From: Aquificaceae bacterium
GTDB taxonomy: Bacteria; Aquificota; Aquificia; Aquificales; Aquificaceae
Assembly: GCA_015487365.1 (NCBI GenBank)
Contig: WFPT01000025.1
Location: 1 to 7,811, forward strand
Direction of reading: 5' to 3'
Length of the DNA stretch: 7,811 nt
The position numbers were made by a program, and so were the translations under genes. The notes below the pieces were generated by a model. It did no database searches, had not been told where the DNA came from, and saw only the letters and a list, made by a program, of their open reading frames with translations. Positions 1 through 5,501 of this stretch are shown piece after piece (the first letter of the stretch is position 1; the number at the start of each line of letters is the position of its first letter).

Positions 1-20
1 ACAGGTCCTAACCTTGCCAT
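1..20 (-). CDS. 5' end of an unidentified gene, cut by the window edge
   Basis: Only the first six codons plus two bases are present, reading M-A-R-L-G-P on the minus strand from an ATG at 20-18. The case for a real gene rests on the strong Shine-Dalgarno sequence AAGGAGGTG at 33-25, well spaced before the ATG, and on its position downstream of yicC in the same orientation. There are 58 bp between the yicC stop and this ATG, so it may belong to the same operon or have its own promoter. Too little protein is visible to name a product. Genes often found after yicC, such as gmk or rpoZ, do not obviously begin this way. Confidence 0.55.
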
Positions 21-24
21 CTTC

Positions 25-33
25 CACCTCCTT
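25..33 (-). promoter_or_regulatory. Strong Shine-Dalgarno site of the partial gene at 20-1
   Basis: On the minus strand the sequence AAGGAGGTG is followed by GAAG and then ATG. This leaves 6 nt between the AGGAGG core and the start codon, which is near ideal. It is the best ribosome binding site in the window and contrasts with the GTG-started genes at 4206, 4293 and 5502, which have none. Upstream on the same strand lies an A-rich stretch (69-52) and a TATAAA at 49-44. The TATAAA could be a -10 box, but no convincing -35 goes with it. Confidence 0.7.
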
Positions 34-78
34 AACTTTAAATTTTATAACGATTTTTTTATTTTTTTAGGACATACC

Positions 79-924
79 TCATACTAAGTTTGCACTCTGT
101 TGCTTAATCTTTTCCACCTCCCCCTTTATTTCTAAGGCCAGGTCCCATACCTGAGGGAGTTTCACCGAGAGGGTATTTACCTCCCTGTGCATCTCCTGAG
201 CCAAGAACTCCAACTTCCTCCCTACCTCCTCACCCTTTAAGAGCTCCCTTGCCTTTAAGAGGTGAGACCTTAATCTTGTAATCTCCTCACCAACATCCAT
301 CTTTTTTAGGAGGAAGGTTATCTCGTTCAGTATCAAGGGGTTTTCCTCGTGTAAGGATAGCTCCCTTGCAAGCTCCAAAACCTTTTCCTTTACCGCCTCG
401 TAAATTTTTTCCTTTTTACGGTCCAACTCCCCTAATAGCCCCTCTATCCTTTTTAACCTCATTTCTAAATCCCTTAGTAGGTTTTCACCTTCTTTCAGCC
501 TTGACCTTTTCAGGTCCCTTATACCTTCCTTTAAGGCCGTTTCTAAGCAGGAAATTAGCTCCTGGTCGGGCTCCACCTGACTTAGGTTGAAGAACCTAAA
601 AGTTTCTTCAAAGATTTTATCCTCTGAAAGGGAAAGGTTTAGCTCCTTTAAAAGCTCCTTAAAGGAGCTTATGGCTTCCCTTAATTTTTTTAAGTCTAAG
701 AGCGAAAGGGGATTTTTAAAATCCACTTTAACGCTTAAAAATATGCTCCCCCTCTTAAAGTTTTCCCTTAAAAGCTCCCTTACTCTGGGCTCTAAGGTGC
801 TTAAAAAGTTAGGTAGCCTTAAAGAAACTTCTAAGCCCTTTGAGTTTAAGGAGCGTAAGAAAACTTCCACCTTGTAATTTGGACTTTCACCCTTACCCAT
901 TCCATAGCCCGTCATGCTTTCCAT
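79..924 (-). CDS. yicC: YicC family endoribonuclease
   Basis: This 281-residue protein spans the usual length of the YicC/YloC family, which E. coli work describes as endoribonucleases acting on RNA such as the small RNA RyhB. The N-terminus M-E-S-M-T-G-Y-G is the family signature, and S-L-N-S-K-G-L-E-V (25-33) matches the conserved strand after it. The C-terminal DUF1732-type part is clear: D-V-G-E-E-I-T-R-L-R-S-H-L (210-222) and the stretch at 235-255 with G-R-K-L-E-F, Q-E and R-E-x-N-T-L. The middle (about 75-190) is helical and charged, probably coiled coil. The start at 924 overlaps the purA stop by 13 bp. It is preferred because GGGAGGA lies 12 nt upstream and because family members carry residues before M-T-G-Y. 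A start at Met4 would give an ATGA overlap. Translation is probably coupled to purA. The function in this organism is inferred from the family. Confidence 0.95.
   Translation of the reverse strand: MESMTGYGMGKGESPNYKVEVFLRSLNSKGLEVSLRLPNFLSTLEPRVRELLRENFKRGSIFLSVKVDFKNPLSLLDLKKLREAISSFKELLKELNLSLSEDKIFEETFRFFNLSQVEPDQELISCLETALKEGIRDLKRSRLKEGENLLRDLEMRLKRIEGLLGELDRKKEKIYEAVKEKVLELARELSLHEENPLILNEITFLLKKMDVGEEITRLRSHLLKARELLKGEEVGRKLEFLAQEMHREVNTLSVKLPQVWDLALEIKGEVEKIKQQSANLV
641..669. repeat. 11-bp perfect inverted repeat inside yicC
   Basis: AGCTCCTTTAA (641-651) and TTAAAGGAGCT (659-669) are exact reverse complements around a 7-nt loop. An alternative palindrome, AAGCTCCTT-A-AAGGAGCTT (652-670), shares one arm. 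The region encodes a Lys-Glu-Leu-rich segment (F-K-E-L-L-K-E-L, residues 88-95), so repeated codons plus the AGCT core may explain it. It could fold in the mRNA, but a function is not shown. Confidence 0.5.
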
Positions 925-2183
925 AACTCTACGAATTCCTCCCTTTTAGGTCCCGTGGAAATCATTAAAATTTCAACCCCCAAGTAATCCTCTACGAACT
1001 TTAAGTATTCTAAGGCTTCCTTTGGGAGCTCGTCTTTCCTCCTTATACCTTTTGTGCTCCTTTTCCAGCCCTTTAAGGTCTTATAAACGGGCTTTACCCT
1101 ATCCCAGTTGCAGGATGGGAAGCTACTTAAAATCTCCCCGTCCAGCTCGTAGGCAACACAAACCTTAATCTCTTCAAAGTAATCCAGAACGTCCAGCTTG
1201 GTTATTACGAGTTTTTCTATGGAGTTCATTTCAACGGAGTGCTTTAAGGCTACCAAATCTAACCAACCGCACCTCCTCGGTCTCCCGGTGGTAGCCCCGT
1301 ATTCACCGCCCAACTCCCTGAGCTTTTCTCCTTCCTCCCCTTTGGCTTCCGTGGGGAAGGGCCCTTCACCCACACGGGTGGTGTATGCCTTGCTAACCCC
1401 CAAAAAGGTTGCGTCCTTGAAGAACTTCGGAGGGAGTCCAGCCCCATTAGAAAGTCCCAGGGAGGAGGAGTTGGAGGAGGTAACGTAGGGGTAGGTTCCA
1501 ATGTCTAAGTCCAGAAGGGTTCCCTGGGCCCCCTCAAAGAGTATATTTTTACCCCGGTTTTTTAAAAGGAAGGAGGAGGTATCCGTAAAGTTTTCCTTAA
1601 ACTCTTCAAAGATTTTTAAGTTCTCCTCGTAAATTTTTTCAACCTCCAAGGGAGCGTTAAAGTTGTAGAGCCTGCAAAGGTCCTTTACGAAATTAACGTT
1701 CTCTTCCAAGAGGGAGTAAAACCTCTTTGGGTTAAAGAGCTCGCAGGCCCTTATTCCCTTCCTCGCACACTTGAACATGTAGGCGGGTCCTATCCCCCTC
1801 AGGGTGGTCCCTATTTTTTTGGAGCCTTCAAAGAGTTTGTCCAAAACCTTGTGGTATTCAAATACCAAATTTACACGCTCACTTATAAGGAGCCTACTCC
1901 TTACCTCCAAACCTCTCCTTTCTAAGTTTTCCACCTCCTCCTTTAAGACTTTAAGGTCAAGGACTACCCCCTGGCTTATAACTCCCGTTGTATTTTTGTG
2001 AATTAGGCCCGTTGGTAGCAGGTGGGTAATGAATTTTTCATCCTTTAAATAGACCGTATGGCCAGCGTTACTACCACCCTGATACCTTACAACTATGTCG
2101 TATTCTTTTGAAAATAAATCCACCACCTTCCCCTTCCCCTCGTCCCCCCACTGAACACCAAGGATTACCAAAATCTTGCCCAT
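912..2183 (-). CDS. purA: Adenylosuccinate synthetase
   Basis: PurA joins IMP and aspartate using GTP to make adenylosuccinate, the committed step to AMP, in the cytoplasm. The protein has 423 residues, against about 430 in E. coli. Landmarks are the N-terminal G-x-Q-W-G-D-E-G-K-G-K (9-19, with Asp14 as the catalytic base position), G-G-S-N-A-G-H-T (36-43, with His42), G-T-T-L-R-G-I-G-P-A-Y (125-135), F-E-G-A-Q-G-T-L-L-D (216-225), T-R-V-G-E-G-P-F-P-T-E (269-279), A-T-T-G-R-P-R-R-C-G-W-L-D (297-309), T-K-L-D-V-L-D (328-334) and S-T-G-P (409-412). Several positions differ from E. coli: the first His of GGHNAGHT is Ser, TTGRG is TTLRG, DIDHGTYP is DLDIGTYP, and the Gly after TKLDVLD is Tyr. The main catalytic positions remain, so activity is likely. 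The gene starts 1 bp after the mqnD stop (TAA-G-ATG) with only a distant GAGGAG, so coupled translation is likely. Its 3' end overlaps yicC. Confidence 0.97.
   Translation of the reverse strand: MGKILVILGVQWGDEGKGKVVDLFSKEYDIVVRYQGGSNAGHTVYLKDEKFITHLLPTGLIHKNTTGVISQGVVLDLKVLKEEVENLERRGLEVRSRLLISERVNLVFEYHKVLDKLFEGSKKIGTTLRGIGPAYMFKCARKGIRACELFNPKRFYSLLEENVNFVKDLCRLYNFNAPLEVEKIYEENLKIFEEFKENFTDTSSFLLKNRGKNILFEGAQGTLLDLDIGTYPYVTSSNSSSLGLSNGAGLPPKFFKDATFLGVSKAYTTRVGEGPFPTEAKGEEGEKLRELGGEYGATTGRPRRCGWLDLVALKHSVEMNSIEKLVITKLDVLDYFEEIKVCVAYELDGEILSSFPSCNWDRVKPVYKTLKGWKRSTKGIRRKDELPKEALEYLKFVEDYLGVEILMISTGPKREEFVELWKA
937..943 (-). promoter_or_regulatory. Shine-Dalgarno site of yicC inside the purA 3' end
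   Basis: GGGAGGA on the minus strand lies 12 nt before the ATG at 924-922 and 21 nt before the alternative ATG at 915-913. The spacing to the first ATG is long but usable, so the site supports the 924 start. It is embedded in purA codons, which fits translational coupling. Confidence 0.45.
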
Positions 2184-2184
2184 C

Positions 2185-3015
2185 TTAGTCTAAGAAGAAC
2201 TCCTCGGGATGGTTTGCCTTTATTATGCCCTCTTTTATTCCAAGCTTTATTAGGAGTTTCACCGCTTCCTCCCCCTCCTTACCGCAGTCTATCGTTAAGG
2301 AATTTACGTACATAAGGACGAACCTTTCCGTTTTCTCTTCGTCCTCCTTTAAGTCCCTTGCAAAGTTTTTAGCATACTTTAAGACTTCCCCCTTGTGTTT
2401 TAAGGCCCAAACTATGGAGTTTCTAAAAACTTCTTCAAACCTTTTTATAAGCTCCTTGCCCAAGCTTTTTTTAATTACATTTCCCCCCAAGGGGGTAGGT
2501 AGGGAAAACCTATCCATCCACCATTCCCCCAAATCTAAGACCTTTTTAAGTCCATATTTTGAATAGGTTAGCTGGCCTTCGTGTATTAGGAGGCCAAAAT
2601 CCACCTTACCCTCCAAGAGGTAATCTATTACCTTATCAAAGGGGACGAAGAGAGGTTTAAAGTCCTTTTCATAAAGCTTTAAGAGTAAATAGGCGGAGGT
2701 TAGCCTTCCTGGGACCGCTACCCTTTTACCCTTTAAGTCCTCCTCCCCCCTTGAAACCAGTAGGGGACCGTAGCCTAAACCAAAGCTCCCACCGCACCTT
2801 AAAAGGTAGTAATCCTTACTTATGTAGGGGAAGGCGTGGAAGGATAGGGCGGAAACCTCGTAGGTCCCCTTTAAGGCCTCCTCGTTTAGGGTTTCTATGT
2901 CCTTTAAGTGCTGTTCTATCTCAAAGGGGGAGCTATCTACTTTGTTTTGGAGCAGGGGGTAGAACATAAAGGCATCGTCGGAGTCGGGACTGTGGGCTAC
3001 CCTTAACTTAACCAT
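2185..3015 (-). CDS. mqnD: 1,4-dihydroxy-6-naphthoate synthase (futalosine menaquinone pathway)
   Basis: MqnD converts cyclic dehypoxanthine futalosine to 1,4-dihydroxy-6-naphthoate in the futalosine route to menaquinone-type quinones. The protein has 276 residues, about the family length, with a two-lobed periplasmic-binding-protein-like fold. Diagnostic motifs are A-H-S-P-D-S-D-D-A-F-M-F (7-18), which separates MqnD from the related MqnA, D-I-E-T-L-N (39-44), S-A-L-S-F-H-A (55-61), G-S-F-G-L-G-Y-G-P-L (76-85) and L-L-I-H-E-G-Q-L-T-Y (142-151). His145 aligns with the catalytic histidine reported for Thermus MqnD. L-P-T-P-L-G-G-N-V (172-180) is also typical. There is no signal peptide, so the enzyme is cytoplasmic. 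The gene lies 12 bp after the EAL gene and 1 bp before purA. No good Shine-Dalgarno precedes the ATG, but TAAAAT sits 9 nt upstream. The rest of the menaquinone pathway is not in the window. Confidence 0.95.
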   Translation of the reverse strand: MVKLRVAHSPDSDDAFMFYPLLQNKVDSSPFEIEQHLKDIETLNEEALKGTYEVSALSFHAFPYISKDYYLLRCGGSFGLGYGPLLVSRGEEDLKGKRVAVPGRLTSAYLLLKLYEKDFKPLFVPFDKVIDYLLEGKVDFGLLIHEGQLTYSKYGLKKVLDLGEWWMDRFSLPTPLGGNVIKKSLGKELIKRFEEVFRNSIVWALKHKGEVLKYAKNFARDLKEDEEKTERFVLMYVNSLTIDCGKEGEEAVKLLIKLGIKEGIIKANHPEEFFLD

Positions 3016-3024
3016 TCCGCTATT

Positions 3025-3030
3025 ATTTTA
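3025..3030 (-). promoter_or_regulatory. Possible internal -10 box for mqnD
   Basis: TAAAAT on the minus strand ends 9 nt before the mqnD ATG and overlaps the stop codon of the upstream EAL gene. The spacing matches the -10-to-start distance at the EAL gene, lpxA and bamA, and mqnD also lacks a proper Shine-Dalgarno. No convincing -35 hexamer is visible and the region is AT-rich, so chance is a real alternative. Confidence 0.3.
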
Positions 3031-4206
3031 ACCTAAAACTTCTACCTCCGAAAGGTAAAAGCCCTGCATAAGCCTTATACCACACCTCCTGGCAAACTTA
3101 AACATCCCCTCATCCTCTACCTCTTCAAGGATTAGCTCATTTGCAAACCTTTTAAGGCAGTTGGCCAAAAACCTAAAGGCCCTCTTATCTCTTTTATAAA
3201 AGAAACTGTTTAACTTAACGAAGTCGGGCCTGAGGACCAAGAGCCTGTCTATGGAAGAGGAGTCTAAACCAAAGTCATCCAGGGCCAATTTAAAGCCAAA
3301 GTATCTGAGGTTTTTCGTTAAAAGCTTTAAGTCTTCTAAATTCCTCTCCTTTTCCTTTTCACTAACTTCAAAGACAAAGTCTTCTGGTTTCCTCTTTAAG
3401 GCTTTAATTTGCTCGTAAAATTCCGCAATTTTGCTTAAAGACTTAGAAGGTATGTCGTAAAAGTATGCGGGAAGGTTTATAAAAAAGTAACCTTTAAGCT
3501 CCCTATCCTTTAAATGTTTTAAAAACTTTTCCATAAGGACTTCTTCAAACAGGGGTAGGCTCCCACTCCTCCTTAAAAGCTCTATAAAACTGTTTGCGGG
3601 TATTAGGTTCCCACCCTTTGACCTTATCCTCATGAGGAGCTCGTAGCCAAAGATTTTCCCTTCCTTTACATCGTATATCCTTTGTAGGGCGGGAAGGACC
3701 CTTCCTTCATCCAAGGCGCTAAAAACGTCCCTTACGTTTATGTCCAGCTCCTTTTCTTCACCCCCTTCAACTATAAAGACGTTTAAATTTTCCTCCTTTA
3801 ACTTTCCCAATATCTGGTCAATCCTTTCAAAGACATCATCTAAGTCCTTTACCCTTTCACCCCTTAGGTAAAGTCCCCCTACCCTTACACTTATTCCCTC
3901 CTTCTTTAATTTTAGGTAAAGCCTTCCCAAAAGCTCTTCCCCTTCCTTTGAGCTAACGTCCTTTAAAATGCCCAAAATCGTTCCACCCTTATACTTTCCA
4001 TACACCACCCCCCGTCCCAAGCTCTCCAAGCCCTTGCTAATCCTATGCAGTATTACGTCCCCGAAGGGGTAGCCAAACTTTTTATTTATCTCCCTAAGCT
4101 TTACCGCGTCAATTACAACGAGCAGGATACCACCCTTTGAAGAAAGAATTATACCCTTTAATTTGAGCCTTAGTATAGCCTCCTGACTGAACCTTGGAAT
4201 TAACAC
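3028..4206 (-). CDS. EAL domain protein with a degenerate GGDEF domain
   Basis: This is a 392-residue cytoplasmic protein with no membrane segment or sensor domain. Residues about 1-150 form a GGDEF fold: a V-V-I-D-A-V strand (30-35), I-N-K-K-F-G-Y-P-F-G-D (40-50), and K-Y-K-G-G-T-I-L at 71-78 where R-x-G-G-D-E-F should stand. The catalytic site is lost, and the usual D-x-L-T-G-L start is missing. Residues about 160-392 form an EAL c-di-GMP phosphodiesterase domain. It keeps Glu189 (Y-E-L-L for EAL), Asn244, Glu283, Asp310-Asp311 (D-D-F-G), Lys331, Glu361 and Gln381 (Q-G-F). However, loop 6 reads D-D-F-G-L-D-S-S-S instead of DDFGTGYSS, and K-I-D is K-L-N. It may be a weak phosphodiesterase or a c-di-GMP-binding effector. 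The GTG at 4206 is the first possible start, because an in-frame TAA lies at 4212-4210. There is no Shine-Dalgarno; TATAAT ends 8 nt upstream. It heads the mqnD-purA-yicC string. Confidence 0.85.
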   Translation of the reverse strand: MLIPRFSQEAILRLKLKGIILSSKGGILLVVIDAVKLREINKKFGYPFGDVILHRISKGLESLGRGVVYGKYKGGTILGILKDVSSKEGEELLGRLYLKLKKEGISVRVGGLYLRGERVKDLDDVFERIDQILGKLKEENLNVFIVEGGEEKELDINVRDVFSALDEGRVLPALQRIYDVKEGKIFGYELLMRIRSKGGNLIPANSFIELLRRSGSLPLFEEVLMEKFLKHLKDRELKGYFFINLPAYFYDIPSKSLSKIAEFYEQIKALKRKPEDFVFEVSEKEKERNLEDLKLLTKNLRYFGFKLALDDFGLDSSSIDRLLVLRPDFVKLNSFFYKRDKRAFRFLANCLKRFANELILEEVEDEGMFKFARRCGIRLMQGFYLSEVEVLG

Positions 4207-4214
4207 GCATTAAG

Positions 4215-4243
4215 ATTATAAACCATTTTCCTTTGAGGTAAGT
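4215..4243 (-). promoter_or_regulatory. Promoter of the EAL-mqnD-purA-yicC string
   Basis: On the minus strand an exact TATAAT occupies 4220-4215. A start point about 7 nt beyond its end would fall near 4208, within a few bases of the GTG start at 4206, so the transcript would be leaderless or nearly so. The -35 is weak: at 17-bp spacing the hexamer is ACTTAC (4243-4238). This lies inside the tandem 11-bp repeat, so an activator or repressor could act there. Confidence 0.6.
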
Positions 4244-4258
4244 TAAAGGTAAGTTAAA
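4237..4258. repeat. Perfect tandem 11-bp repeat between divergent promoters
   Basis: GGTAAGTTAAA occurs twice with no spacer, at 4237-4247 and 4248-4258. The 11-bp period is about one helical turn, so both copies would present the same face of the DNA. The repeat covers the weak -35 region of the leftward EAL promoter and that of the rightward lpxA promoter. It is therefore a candidate operator or activator site for both transcripts. No known regulator box is recognised in it. Confidence 0.6.
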
Positions 4259-4281
4259 AATTTAAACGGGCTAAGTATAAT
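4254..4281 (+). promoter_or_regulatory. Promoter of lpxA
   Basis: An exact TATAAT lies at 4276-4281, with TTAAAA (4254-4259) as a four-of-six -35 match at 16-bp spacing. The transcript would start around 4288, about 5 nt before the GTG at 4293. An overlapping TATAAA at 4281-4286 could shift the start onto the GTG itself. No Shine-Dalgarno fits in the leader (4282-4292). The -35 overlaps the second copy of the tandem repeat. Confidence 0.6.
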
Positions 4282-4292
4282 ATAAAACCTTA

Positions 4293-5081
4293 GTGGTGTT
4301 CGTTCATCCAACCGCAATAGTTTCAAGGGAGGTGGAGCTTGAAGAGGACGTTTATGTAGGGGCCTTTTCGGTAATAGAGGGAAGGGTAAGGATTGGAAAG
4401 GGGACCAGAATTGGAAACAGGGTTAGTATAAAGGGATGGGTTGAGATAGGTAAAAACTGTAAAATTTACGATGGGGCGGTCTTAGGGGAGGAGCCCCAGC
4501 ACTTAAAGTATAGGGGTGAAGAGACCAAACTCATCATAGGGGATGGGGTGGTCATCAGGGAATACTGCACCATACACAGGGGAACCGCTTTGGACAAAGG
4601 TGTAACGAAGGTAGGAAACAACTGCTACCTTATGGTGGGGACCCACATAGCCCACGACTGCATTATAGGGGATGGAGTTATTACCGCCAACAACGTTGCA
4701 ATAGGGGGGCACGTTGAAATAGGAAAGTTTGCGGTTTTGGGGGGTCTGTGTGCGGTCCATCAGTTTGCAAGAATTGGTGAGTATGCGATGGTGGGGGGAC
4801 TTACGGGAGTTAGTTTAGATGTTCCTCCCTATACGGTTGCGGTGGGTGAAAGGGCAAAGCTTTACGGGATTAACGTTAGGGGTCTAAGAAGGCACAACTT
4901 CCCAGAAGAAAGGATAAGGAGGTTAAAGAGGGCTTACAGGATAATTTTTAGGACAACCCTCAGTAAGGAGGAGGCCATAAGGAAGGTTTTAGAAGAGGTT
5001 GGGGAAACCGAGGAGATAAGAACCTTAATAAACTTTTTAAGGAGCACAAAGAGAGGTATAACTAAGGACGCAAACCTTTAA
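4293..5081 (+). CDS. lpxA: UDP-N-acetylglucosamine acyltransferase
   Basis: LpxA transfers a 3-hydroxyacyl chain from acyl carrier protein to UDP-GlcNAc, the first step of lipid A synthesis, in the cytoplasm. The protein has 262 residues (E. coli 262). It starts with H-P-T-A-I-V (5-10) and continues as hexapeptide repeats of a left-handed beta helix to about 180, followed by a helical C-terminus. The LpxA signature P-Q-H-L-K-Y-R-G-E-E-T (68-78) separates it from other acyltransferases. H-I-A-H-D-C (118-123) holds His121, equivalent to catalytic His125 of E. coli. G-G-H (138-140) and A-V-H-Q-F (154-158) are also present. Gly169 stands at the E. coli Gly173 chain-length position, suggesting a longer acyl chain. 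The GTG at 4293 is the first possible start (stop at 4278-4280); a second GTG follows at 4296. The last residues (T-K-D-A-N-L) extend past the usual family end and overlap tadA by 20 bp. The gene is not clustered with fabZ or lpxD here. Confidence 0.97.
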   Translation: MVFVHPTAIVSREVELEEDVYVGAFSVIEGRVRIGKGTRIGNRVSIKGWVEIGKNCKIYDGAVLGEEPQHLKYRGEETKLIIGDGVVIREYCTIHRGTALDKGVTKVGNNCYLMVGTHIAHDCIIGDGVITANNVAIGGHVEIGKFAVLGGLCAVHQFARIGEYAMVGGLTGVSLDVPPYTVAVGERAKLYGINVRGLRRHNFPEERIRRLKRAYRIIFRTTLSKEEAIRKVLEEVGETEEIRTLINFLRSTKRGITKDANL

Positions 5082-5499
5082 AAAATTCCTTCAACTCCTT
5101 TAAAAAGCTCTCCTCCCTCCTATACTCCCAGATTACCCTATGGTTTAACCTCTCATCCTCAAAAAGGGAATACAAACTCATAGCCCCTCCCCTCCGCTCC
5201 TGTGCAAAGAAAACTACTTTATCTAACCTTACCAAGACCATGGCAAAGGCACACATAGGGCAGGGCTCTAAGGAAACGTAGAGGGTGCAACCCCTTAAAT
5301 ACTTAGTTTTTAAAACTTTTAGGGCATCCCTTATAGCTAAGAGCTCCGCGTGAGCGGTTGGGTCCTTCCTCCTTTCCACCTCGTTGTGCCTTAAAGCTAT
5401 TACCTTTCCACCCTTTTCAATCAAGCAGGCTACTGGAACTTCACCCTCCTTTTTGGCTTTCCTTACCTCTTCCAAGAGCAAAGTGATATAATCTACCAC
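5062..5499 (-). CDS. tadA: tRNA-specific adenosine deaminase
   Basis: TadA deaminates adenosine 34 of tRNA-Arg(ACG) to inosine. The zinc deaminase motifs are clear: D-P-T-A-H-A-E (46-52 in this frame, with zinc ligand His50 and proton shuttle Glu52) and L-E-P-C-P-M-C (77-83, with zinc ligands Cys80 and Cys83). N-terminal E-G-E-V-P-V and C-terminal L-N-H-R-V, E-F-F-K-G-L-R are typical of bacterial TadA and recall the Aquifex aeolicus enzyme. I chose GTG at 5499 (145 residues). It aligns with the Aquifex N-terminus, and an extended -10 (TGC-TAAAAT, 5519-5511) ends 11 nt upstream. The longer frame starts at GTG 5520 (152 residues) and adds M-L-K-Y-L-S-Q. It would overlap bamA by 19 bp, and the only nearby AAGGA touches its start codon, so it could not serve it. 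The 3' end overlaps lpxA by 20 bp, tail to tail. Function is secure; the start is less so. Confidence 0.93.
   Translation of the reverse strand: MVDYITLLLEEVRKAKKEGEVPVACLIEKGGKVIALRHNEVERRKDPTAHAELLAIRDALKVLKTKYLRGCTLYVSLEPCPMCAFAMVLVRLDKVVFFAQERRGGAMSLYSLFEDERLNHRVIWEYRREESFLKELKEFFKGLRP
5463..5492 (+). promoter_or_regulatory. Extended -10 promoter of bamA, inside tadA
   Basis: TGA-TATAAT at 5484-5492 is an exact -10 with an extended TGn element. A weak -35 such as TTACCT (5463-5468) lies at 18-bp spacing. The -10 ends 9 nt before the GTG at 5502, so the transcript should start at or within a few bases of the start codon. The whole element lies within the first codons of leftward tadA. Confidence 0.65.
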
Positions 5500-5501
5500 T
5501 T

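Noticed and set aside
366..877. Open frames on the plus strand at 366-590 and 587-877
   Set aside because: They are antisense shadows of yicC with low-complexity translations and no family resemblance.
913..915. yicC start at Met4 giving an ATGA overlap with the purA stop
   Set aside because: The overlap is attractive, but the Shine-Dalgarno would be 21 nt away, and family members carry residues before M-T-G-Y.
1198..2001. Open frames at 1198-1488 (+), 1259-1501 (-) and 1804-2001 (+)
   Set aside because: All lie inside the purA coding region in other frames, with Pro/Ser/Leu-rich products typical of shadow frames.
2225..2969. Plus-strand open frames at 2225-2566 and 2751-2969
   Set aside because: They are antisense to mqnD, which has full family motifs, and have no convincing start signals.
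4208..4210. ATG upstream of the EAL gene's GTG start
   Set aside because: It is 4 nt upstream and out of frame with the EAL protein, so it cannot start this gene.
4503..4760. Minus-strand open frame of 85 codons inside lpxA
   Set aside because: It lies antisense to the conserved LpxA core and has no recognisable domain.
5082..5120. Possible terminator after lpxA (AAAAAATT and T-rich stretches)
   Set aside because: There is no GC-rich hairpin before a T run on either strand, and the sequence is tadA coding.
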